NCBI GenBank assembly: GCA_016193385.1
Contig: JACPSF010000161.1
Coordinates: 1-7,132, forward strand
Length of the DNA stretch: 7,132 bases
Direction: 5' to 3'
From: Deltaproteobacteria bacterium
GTDB lineage: Bacteria > Desulfobacterota_B > Binatia > UBA9968
Shown: positions 1 through 4,750 of the stretch, piece after piece
How positions within the stretch are numbered: position 1 is the first letter of the stretch
Layout: each line of letters begins with the position of its first letter
Translations under genes and position numbers: made by a program
The notes under the pieces: generated by a model
Database searches by the model: none
Seen by the model: only the letters and a program-made list of their open reading frames with translations
Told to the model about the DNA's origin: nothing

Positions 1-406
1 CACGCAGTCCAGGGATGCGCGGGAGCTTACGGTCATTTGTCAGGTAGATCGAGCAATTCGCAGAGAGAGCAGCCGCAACCTGTAAAGCGTCCGGTGTCTT
101 GATTCCCGTCACAGCTCGGAGTTGTGCGGCGGCGCGCAGAAGGGACCGGCCGAGATCGATCAAGCGGATCCCGCGGCTTCGGGTGAGGAGCGCTTCGTAG
201 CGCTCAGCCAGTAGGCCATTGCCGGTGCGGAACGGCACAACGAGCGTTTCCAGTAATGTGACGCCGGACGTGACGCCCTCAAGGGAACCCGCATCCATGG
301 TAGCGAAGACGGGTTCGATCAGAGACAGGAACCGTGGATGCTCCTCAATGAAATAGATGAACACGACCGTGTCGAGGCCGATCGGGCCACTCCCAATGTC
401 CTCCAT
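1..406 (-). CDS. vapC: PIN-domain toxin ribonuclease, VapC-like (C-terminus cut by window edge)
   Basis: The frame opens at ATG 406-404 and stays open to the left edge, giving 135 complete codons. The protein reads as a PIN-domain nuclease, the toxin half of a type II toxin-antitoxin pair that cleaves RNA in a Mg2+-dependent way. The acidic residues expected of the fold are all visible: D12 in GLDTVVFIYF, E53 in TLLETLV, D106 in KTPDALQVAAAL, and D125 in YLTNDRKL. Family members are usually 130-145 residues, so only a few residues are missing. The start codon overlaps the antitoxin stop as TGATG, which implies translational coupling. It would be transcribed from the promoter at 658-686. The fold assignment is firm. 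Its target RNA cannot be told from the sequence, and a solitary PIN nuclease role is unlikely given the antitoxin beside it. Confidence 0.87.
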   Translation of the reverse strand, partial: MEDIGSGPIGLDTVVFIYFIEEHPRFLSLIEPVFATMDAGSLEGVTSGVTLLETLVVPFRTGNGLLAERYEALLTRSRGIRLIDLGRSLLRAAAQLRAVTGIKTPDALQVAAALSANCSIYLTNDRKLPRIPGLR

Positions 407-636
407 CAATCCCACGAGTTGCGCTCCCGATCTACATGCTCCTCTGGTTCCACGCCACGCCAGATCTCTTTACCGAGGCCCTTCAGGGAAAGGATCGATA
501 GGGGTTGAGGCTCTTCCGTAACCTGGGCCAGGATGTGAATAACCTCCTGGGCCACGGAGCGGTGTTCGCGCTTGGCGCGTACCCGGAGCTTTTTATACAG
601 GGAATCGGGGACGCTCTTAATATTCAGCGTGGCCAT
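406..636 (-). CDS. Ribbon-helix-helix antitoxin, FitA/VapB-like
   Basis: This 76-residue protein begins MATLNIKSVPDSLYKKL, the N-terminal beta strand and first helix of an Arc-type ribbon-helix-helix DNA-binding domain. KREHRSVAQEVIHIL follows as the second helix, as in FitA-like antitoxins. The acidic, tryptophan-containing C-terminus (from about residue 45) would wrap the PIN toxin and block its active site. The frame is open back to 693, but the longer start is rejected: it lies upstream of the -35 box, while ATG 636 has a GGGAGGAG Shine-Dalgarno a few bases upstream. The stop TGA shares its A with the toxin start. As a dimer it probably binds the palindrome at 654-666 and represses its own operon; this is known for the family and only inferred here. 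Confidence 0.87.
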   Translation of the reverse strand: MATLNIKSVPDSLYKKLRVRAKREHRSVAQEVIHILAQVTEEPQPLSILSLKGLGKEIWRGVEPEEHVDRERNSWD

Positions 637-653
637 ATGCTCCTCCCATTTGC

Positions 654-666
654 CTCCATTATGGAG
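654..666. promoter_or_regulatory. Palindromic operator over the -10 box
   Basis: CTCCAT-T-ATGGAG is a perfect 6-bp inverted repeat around one central base and covers the -10 hexamer at 658-663. Ribbon-helix-helix antitoxins bind such short palindromes as dimers, so this is the likely autorepression site for the antitoxin encoded 18 bases downstream. The palindrome is seen directly; its role is inferred. Confidence 0.5.
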
Positions 667-686
667 ACCCTGCCTCGGGATGTCAA
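658..686 (-). promoter_or_regulatory. Promoter of the toxin-antitoxin operon
   Basis: On the minus strand TTGACA (686-681) is followed after exactly 17 bases by CATAAT (663-658). The -35 box is perfect and the -10 box matches five of six. Transcription would begin near 651, about 15 bases before the antitoxin ATG at 636, leaving just enough leader for the GGGAGGAG ribosome site. The match is to the sigma-70 consensus and has not been tested. Confidence 0.72.
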
Positions 687-716
687 TGACCACAAGACGT
701 TACTTGACACCAGTTG

Positions 717-727
717 CTAACGGATGG
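717..727 (+). repeat. Left copy of an 11-bp inverted repeat
   Basis: CTAACGGATGG here matches the reverse complement of 2730-2740 exactly. The two copies lie just outside the first and last genes of the three-gene unit, this one 98 bases beyond the protease stop codon. Rough arithmetic gives about six chance 11-base inverted matches in a window of this size, so only the placement makes it notable. Confidence 0.3.
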
Positions 728-825
728 GCATAGTTCTGGCCATCTAGTCCACAAGGTCCCTTTCTAATCATAGATGTACTCGATGCGGCCCAGCGCATCC
801 GGCAGCCACTACTTGTCTGCTGGTT
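728..825. other. Spacer after the protease gene, with a weak hairpin
   Basis: This is the non-coding end of the three-gene unit. The best secondary structure is GATGCG (782-787) pairing with CGCATC (794-799) around a 6-base loop. No run of T follows it in the minus-strand direction, so it does not qualify as an intrinsic terminator. Transcription of the unit may therefore read on toward the toxin-antitoxin promoter. Confidence 0.3.
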
Positions 826-1272
826 CTATTGACTCGGAACAGGACCAAAGTAGAAGAAATTCTCTTGAGGATCGAGTCCAGTACGGATTCGTTCAAGAAA
901 CCCTGTGTAGCCAAGGAAATTGCCAGCAGGCCAATCCCCAGAAATGAATACTGTAGCATCAACATCGAGTGAGTCACCATCATCTGCCAAAACAGTGATC
1001 GAAATTCTCTCGAGATGCCCAGTTTGGTCCCCAAATCTCGTTTTCAGAGTGACTTGTTCTCCCTGAGCGTTAAGAATGCCGATTGCAGCAGCGACTTCAG
1101 GTTCGAAAATTGACCAGGGTGAACCTGTGTCCAACTGATCGAGTATTGTATGCTCGAAATCGTGGGGCATTATCTTTACGTATATCTTTGAAGTAGCCTC
1201 TTCGGATCCCGGTAAGCTGTCAATAAATCTTGAACGCCCACTTGTGAAATCAACTCCGTTCAGTTTAAGCAT
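826..1272 (-). CDS. Retropepsin-like aspartic protease
   Basis: This 148-residue protein has the marks of a single-lobe retropepsin-like (clan AA) protease. The catalytic aspartate lies in ILDQLDTGSPWSIF (D48-T-G-S), followed by a helix PEVAAAIG and a strand-rich stretch. The late segment NFLGYTGFLERIRTGLD (118-134) supplies the second hydrophobic-hydrophobic-Gly motif, and NFFYFG closes the fold as in many bacterial members. Such proteins act as homodimers, each subunit giving one aspartate. No signal peptide or membrane segment is seen, so it is probably cytoplasmic. ATG 1272 is preferred over an in-frame TTG at 1287 that overlaps the previous gene; it lies 8 bases after that gene's stop. 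The ribosome site is weak, which suggests coupling. The protease substrate is unknown; the two upstream gene products are the obvious candidates. Confidence 0.78.
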   Translation of the reverse strand: MLKLNGVDFTSGRSRFIDSLPGSEEATSKIYVKIMPHDFEHTILDQLDTGSPWSIFEPEVAAAIGILNAQGEQVTLKTRFGDQTGHLERISITVLADDGDSLDVDATVFISGDWPAGNFLGYTGFLERIRTGLDPQENFFYFGPVPSQ

Positions 1273-1280
1273 ATGTGGTG

Positions 1281-2003
1281 CTACCAAAGGTGGTGTATAA
1301 GAGGACGTCGAGTCAGCTCTTGACCTTTGAGTTGGTCAAGCAATTCCTGCAAGGATTCCCCCGTTGCTATGAGACGGTCTTCGTCAACAGCGACCCATTT
1401 ACCACGGTACTCATACCCGTATCTTTGCAACCATTGGTATTCTCGGTTGCGATCAAAATCTACGGTTCTCCGCGTAGTCACTCTTGGTAGTGCCAGTACC
1501 CGCTTCAGCGCTTGTAGCTGGCGTGCGTCTATAGATTCAAGAGGCAGGGCATTGAGCACATTACGGGCTGCAGAGATTTGGTCCTTTTCAATGAGCGCCC
1601 GAATCAGTGAAGCGTAGGGGAGTTGGCGAGCACCGATCCTTGTCTCCTCTCCGCTGAGTGCTTGTGGCGCTCTGAGACCGATAGTTTGCCCGTGATGAAA
1701 CACTTGTAGGACAATTGGATCTCGTGGGGGTCTACAAATTACTTTCATAAGGGAAGTGTCTGAGAGATAAGCATCTCTCTGCCCCATAAATGATCGCACC
1801 CCTGCTGCCACGAAGGAAACAATCGTAACACTTGTGAGAGATGACTCAGCCAGAGCACTCGCGAACATAGCCCCTCGCCCTTCTCTTCCCCCTATCATAT
1901 TTTCTCTAGGAAAAGACCGCTCAGGGTTAAGTACTTCTTGTGGCCAGGTTGGTCGGAAATCGGGGCGCGGCTCGTTAAAGGCTCCAACAACATTAAGTTG
2001 CAT
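1281..2003 (-). CDS. DUF5678-like C-terminal domain protein of unknown function
   Basis: The protein has about 240 residues if ATG 2003 is used. A TTG 21 bases upstream would add seven residues, but it overlaps the preceding gene and has no ribosome site; GAGGGAG lies 12 bases upstream of the ATG. The C-terminus (about 186-228) contains YRGKWVAV, then DEDRLIATGESLQELLDQLK. This is the short strand-strand-helix pattern of DUF5678-type domains, which I recall as often lying beside retropepsin-like genes. Ahead of it a helical stretch (IRALIEKDQISAARNVLNALP) resembles one helical-repeat unit. The N-terminal 100 residues are unrecognised and include a modestly hydrophobic run (VTIVSFVAAGV) too weak to call a membrane helix. 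The protease gene starts 8 bases after its stop. The role is unknown; a partner, regulator or substrate of the protease is possible. Confidence 0.7.
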   Translation of the reverse strand: MQLNVVGAFNEPRPDFRPTWPQEVLNPERSFPRENMIGGREGRGAMFASALAESSLTSVTIVSFVAAGVRSFMGQRDAYLSDTSLMKVICRPPRDPIVLQVFHHGQTIGLRAPQALSGEETRIGARQLPYASLIRALIEKDQISAARNVLNALPLESIDARQLQALKRVLALPRVTTRRTVDFDRNREYQWLQRYGYEYRGKWVAVDEDRLIATGESLQELLDQLKGQELTRRPLIHHLW

Positions 2004-2010
2004 GCCTACG

Positions 2011-2688
2011 TCATACTCCCTCAATGGCTAGGTCAAGTTGGGTTAGGGCATCACGGAGATACTTGTCTCCGACTCCCGGAAGCCCCTCAATGGGAACCTT
2101 GCTTGCATCCCAGATGACATGTAGTTTAACGTAAAGGCCACCATCTATTAAGCTTGAAAGATCTGTTGTGACTGCCGACATCAGCCGTTCTGCATCGGGC
2201 CCGAAATAAAAGACTGCTCCATTACCGATTGAAGGCCCGAGATTTTTCGGTCCACTCGTTACGAATCTCGAGAGAAATTCCCGAACTGATATCCCTTCCA
2301 ACTTCCCGTGTAGACCAACCGATAACACGTGAGTCTTAAAGCTGAGGCTGGGCACATGGCTCCTGATCGCCTCAAGAACATCCACTCCTGCTTCGTTAAG
2401 CTTGTTAACGTCAACTCGTGCGAGATCGAAAGACTGGATTTCAACCCTCTCTAGCCGAATCCGTACGGATACGCTGAAATTGAATAGATAGCTGAGGAGA
2501 CTATAGTCGCCCAGGGTTCCGTTTCCGGGATCGACTCGTATGTCAGTCAATTGCACCCTGTGTCGAGCAAGCTTTGTAAACAACAGCCGCTGAAGTCCCA
2601 GAGAATCACGAAAAAGTTCAAACGCCGGCTCCGGAAAATTGGCCTGGAAGTTCAGATCGCCTTGCGCAACCTTAAAGATAAAAGTCAC
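2011..2688 (-). CDS. Hypothetical protein, first gene of the three-gene unit
   Basis: I do not recognise this 225-residue protein. It is mixed alpha/beta, with no signal peptide, no clear membrane segment and no obvious catalytic motif. Strand-like stretches (SVSVRIRLERVEIQSFDL, KTHVLSVGLHG, GLYVKLHVIWD) alternate with helices, and a glycine-rich turn VFYFGPDAERLM lies around residues 160-171. The start is GTG 2688, chosen because an almost complete anti-Shine-Dalgarno match ends three bases before it. Its stop lies 7 bases before the next ATG, so the three genes are almost certainly co-transcribed. GC and codon use resemble the two following genes and differ from the GC-rich operon on the right. 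That it is real is well supported by length, ribosome site and packing; function is open. Confidence 0.68.
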   Translation of the reverse strand: MTFIFKVAQGDLNFQANFPEPAFELFRDSLGLQRLLFTKLARHRVQLTDIRVDPGNGTLGDYSLLSYLFNFSVSVRIRLERVEIQSFDLARVDVNKLNEAGVDVLEAIRSHVPSLSFKTHVLSVGLHGKLEGISVREFLSRFVTSGPKNLGPSIGNGAVFYFGPDAERLMSAVTTDLSSLIDGGLYVKLHVIWDASKVPIEGLPGVGDKYLRDALTQLDLAIEGV

Positions 2689-2690
2689 TT

Positions 2691-2702
2691 ATCACCTCCT
2701 TT
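2691..2702 (-). promoter_or_regulatory. Near-perfect Shine-Dalgarno for the gene at 2011-2688
   Basis: On the minus strand AAAGGAGGTGAT pairs over 12 bases with the usual 3' end of 16S rRNA. The GGAGG core lies 6 bases before the GTG start. This fixes a non-ATG start and predicts strong translation of the first gene, in contrast to the weak sites of the two genes after it. Confidence 0.75.
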
Positions 2703-2729
2703 CATGGATTGCGCCTCCTCGCCATTTAG

Positions 2730-2740
2730 CCATCCGTTAG
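2730..2740 (-). repeat. Right copy of the 11-bp inverted repeat
   Basis: On the minus strand this reads CTAACGGATGG, the inverse partner of 717-727. It lies just after the -10 element, so it would fall in the 5' leader of the transcript, while the left copy would be in the 3' trailer. The two could pair in one RNA molecule. This may be chance. Confidence 0.3.
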
Positions 2741-2745
2741 TTTTA

Positions 2746-2754
2746 ATTTTAGCA
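2746..2754 (-). promoter_or_regulatory. Extended -10 promoter element of the three-gene unit
   Basis: On the minus strand TGCTAAAAT (2754-2746) matches the extended -10 pattern TGnTATAAT with one change. No good -35 box lies 17 bases upstream; the nearest candidate, TTGACG (2781-2776), is 24 bases away, too far for a standard promoter. Extended -10 promoters can do without a -35. It sits about 57 bases upstream of the GTG start, with an AT-rich tract at the expected start site. Confidence 0.4.
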
Positions 2755-2778
2755 CAGAAATCTGCTCCCGGACTCCGT

Positions 2779-2803
2779 CAACCTAGGTTTGACAACTAGG
2801 TTG
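2779..2803. promoter_or_regulatory. 25-bp inverted repeat, possible operator
   Basis: CAACCTAG (2779-2786) and CTAGGTTG (2796-2803) are perfect 8-bp inverted arms around a 9-base centre. The element lies about 25 bases upstream of the extended -10 box, where an activator or repressor dimer would bind. No T tract follows in either direction, so it is not a terminator. The symmetry is seen directly; regulation is inferred. Confidence 0.45.
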
Positions 2804-3214
2804 TGTCTTAATCGGATGTTTGCGCGTCCGAGATGAATCTAGTGTTGTAGCGGTAAATACTGGAAATCTCCTTAAATATCAGCCATTACCGCGGATTTTG
2901 GATGTACACAGTGAAATGGGATATTCCCCTCGAGTGCCTGCCCGACCCTATTCCGACTCCAATCCAAAAAAAGTTGGCCTGTCCTTCCGTAATCCTTGCG
3001 GGTCCTGTCGCGGCGATCACCCCCGCCGTCCTCGCTCCACTCATCCCCCCGTGAGGAACCCTTTCCGCTGCAGGCGGCGGGAGCCCCCCGCTCGCCGCAC
3101 CACCCGCTCGGAGTGAATAATCGGAGTCCCCATTATTTTCGGATCAGGGCGAATTCTTCGTATCCGCCAAGGATCTCAAACCTGCAGAATTAATGTTCAT
3201 TGGTAACACAGGGT
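2804..3214. other. Stretch without a convincing gene
   Basis: This 411-base gap lies between the end of the right-hand operon and the leader of the three-gene unit. Its middle (about 2990-3110) is strikingly GC-rich and C-biased on the plus strand, while its ends are AT-rich. On the minus strand a 52-codon frame runs from ATG 3044 to TAA 2886, containing ITEGQANFFWIGVGIGSG and HFTVYIQNPR. The frame stays open upstream of that ATG for about 30 more codons. No ribosome site is evident beyond a G run, and other frames are open here too, so it may be a gene relic or chance. A weak AT hairpin pairs AATAAT with ATTATT near 3117-3138; no T tract follows. I see no terminator for the right-hand operon. 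Confidence 0.5.
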
Positions 3215-3607
3215 CTATCCTGAGAAGCTGATGTCCGGGTATTCTTTGTAGCGATTTTCCGGATCGGCCTTGGAGAAAGCACAGAGAAGGGTGAGGGGCA
3301 TCCGCCCGGTGTTGATCATCATGTGAGGCACGCCGGCGGGAATCAGAAACGTGTCCCCGGGCGTGAGCTTCGCCACCGAGCCGTCCACCCAGGCCTTGCC
3401 CGTGCCTTTCTGGACATAGATCACCTCTTCCATGCCCCGGTGACTGTGCGGGTGCCGGGGGCCCGCCTTCTTTACCGGTGTCACCTCCACGAGCCGCAGC
3501 GAGATTCCTTTGGCACCGAGCTTTTTGTGGGAGACCAGCTCGCGGACGAATCGGCTGGGGGCCTTGCGGCGGGCGACCCGGCTCTGGTTGATCTTTCTAA
3601 CGCTCAC
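3215..3607 (-). CDS. Single-domain cupin protein
   Basis: This 130-residue protein is a small metal-binding beta-barrel of the cupin superfamily. Motif 1 is present at residues 49-68 (HPHSHRGMEEVIYVQKGTG), with likely ligands H54, H56 and E61. Motif 2 is a perfect match at 84-99 (GDTFLIPAGVPHMMIN), with H95 as fourth ligand. The basic N-terminal 30 residues precede the barrel. The start is GTG 3607, served by GGAGG six bases upstream and lying inside the end of the oxidoreductase gene (11-base overlap), so translation is coupled. As the last gene of a transport and catabolism operon it may be a sugar or small-molecule isomerase or dioxygenase, or a ligand-binding sensor; the sequence does not decide. 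No frame damage is seen. Confidence 0.83.
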   Translation of the reverse strand: MSVRKINQSRVARRKAPSRFVRELVSHKKLGAKGISLRLVEVTPVKKAGPRHPHSHRGMEEVIYVQKGTGKAWVDGSVAKLTPGDTFLIPAGVPHMMINTGRMPLTLLCAFSKADPENRYKEYPDISFSG

Positions 3608-4382
3608 CGGGGTCCTCCAGGATTTCCTTCAGGGTCACCGTGCGGCCGCTCTGCGCGGAGCGGATCGCCGCGTGAACGACTGCCAGAGCGGCAACGGCCT
3701 CCGGCCCGCCAACCTCGGGTCGGCCTTTGTTGCGAATGCACTCGGCGAATTCCTCCAGCTCTTCGCGAAACATATCCCCCCTCGCCAGAGGGATGGGCTT
3801 GTGTTCGGAGGAGCCCCTGTGCTGGATCTCCAGGTGGCTGTGCTCGTTGACCACATCGGATCGGCTCCAGAAATTGAAATCGACCGTGAAGTAGAGGTTG
3901 GCGTCCATCCCGTAGACGTAGGTGTAAAAGGTCCCCTGGGAAGCCCAGTTGGAGCCGATGTAGCAGAGCTGCCCGCTCTCCATCTCCAGAAGGGTCATGG
4001 TCACGTCTTCAATCTCCGCGGGAGTGTAGAGCCTTTTGGCCATGGCCGTGACCGTCTTGACCGGCCCGAAGAGATAGTGAAGGGTATCGGTGTGATGGAC
4101 CGCGAGCTGGATCAACGGCCCTCCGGGCCTCTTGTCTTTGAACCAGCGCCACTTATCGGGGGTGAGCTCCAAGCTGCGGTCGTTGGAGAAGTTACACTCC
4201 GCCATGACCAGCTTCCCCACGCCCCCCTGAGCGATGATCTCCTTGATCTTGCGGCTGCCCTTGAGCCGGCGGGCGCTGTGTCCCACCGCTAAGATGACCC
4301 CGGCCTCACGGCATCCCCGGTCAATGGCCCTGGCATCCGCCATCGTGTGGGCAATGGGTTTGTCCACGTACACATGCTTACC
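3597..4382 (-). pseudogene. Gfo/Idh/MocA-family oxidoreductase, N-terminal part missing
   Basis: The homologous frame starts abruptly at the junction with G-K-H-V-Y-V-D-K-P, the EKP-type lysine motif that normally lies about 90-95 residues into these NAD(P)-dependent oxidoreductases. The preceding Rossmann strand with GxGxxG is absent. What remains (about 258 residues from a possible GTG 4373) is the rest of the cofactor domain and the complete C-terminal substrate domain. The catalytic-type stretch GGPLIQLAVHHTDTLHYLFG is at about 84-103 and includes H93, H94, D96 and H99. Full-length relatives have about 340-390 residues. Without the nucleotide-binding motif the product should be inactive, and no ribosome site precedes GTG 4373. 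The 3' end is intact and overlaps the cupin start. It probably once oxidised a polyol, sugar or related compound. Recent damage is likely, as no other lesion is visible. Confidence 0.78.
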
Positions 4383-4750
4383 GCGGCCAGGTTGAGGGCG
4401 GAGGTGTTCCCCTCGTGCCAGTTGAGAAAGACGATTTTCTTGGCGCTGTGCTTAACGATGCTGTCGCAGATGTCTTCAATCAGGGCGATGAAGGTCTGGG
4501 GCTTGAGGGTGAGAGTGCCGGCAAAGGACATGTGAAACGGCGTCACTCCGACCGGGCAGAAGGGGAGGAGGAGGCCGGCCAGCTTTTCCGCCACCTGCTG
4601 ACCGATGGCCAGCGCGGCCAGGTAGTCCGTCCCGCAAGGGAGATGCGGGCCGTGCTGTTCCACGCTTCCCATGGGGATGACCGCCAGGCCGCTGCGCTTG
4701 AGGATCGCCTCGGCTTCGGGCTGTGTAAGCTTCAGAAGAGATGCTCTCAC
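4289..4750 (-). pseudogene. Creatininase-family amidohydrolase, C-terminal part missing
   Basis: The frame starts at GTG 4750, overlapping the ATPase stop by four bases (GTGA). Residues 1-123 read as a creatininase-family metal-dependent amidohydrolase. GSVEQHGPHLPCGTDYLAA (28-46) gives the metal-binding E31, H33 and D42. KKIVFLNWHEGNTSALNLAA (104-123) is the second site, with NWHEGN in place of the common NGHGGN. After that the frame is meaningless (SMCTWTNPLPTRWRMPGP) and stops at 4289, because the DNA has switched to the oxidoreductase gene in another frame. Family members are usually about 240-260 residues, so half is lost. Relatives hydrolyse cyclic or linear amides such as creatinine or act on flavin-pathway formamides. 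With the C-terminal half gone, activity is unlikely. Confidence 0.78.
4379..4385. other. Junction between two truncated genes
   Basis: Upstream of here (higher coordinates) the minus strand encodes creatininase up to N-L-A-A. Downstream it encodes Gfo/Idh beginning G-K-H-V-Y-V-D-K-P. The change takes place within a few bases of GCGGTAAG, with a frame change. Roughly 120 residues of the first enzyme and 90 of the second are absent. A single-base error cannot explain this: a segment of at least about 600 bases is missing, or two contigs were misjoined. Confidence 0.72.

Noticed and set aside
704..734. Plus-strand TTGACA at 704-709 with CATAGT at 729-734
   Set aside because: The spacer is 19 bases, the -10 box is poor, and no plus-strand gene follows.
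782..799. GATGCG/CGCATC hairpin as a terminator of the three-gene unit
   Set aside because: The stem is 6 bp and no T run follows on the minus strand.
717..2740. The three-gene unit as an insertion sequence or integron cassette
   Set aside because: There is no transposase or integrase and no target duplication next to the 11-bp repeats, and the repeats do not fit attC core sites.
2789..2813. Perfect plus-strand TTGACA at 2789-2794 inside the dyad
   Set aside because: The only -10-like sequence (TTAATC, 2808) is 13 bases away and no credible plus-strand gene follows.
2820..3116. Plus-strand frame of 98 codons
   Set aside because: It is arginine- and proline-rich, has no ribosome site or recognisable motif, and its end lies in the C-rich tract, so it looks like a compositional artefact.
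4370..4390. A simple one-base frameshift, or one fusion protein, at the creatininase/oxidoreductase join
   Set aside because: Whole domains are missing on both sides; restoring the frame would not restore either enzyme.
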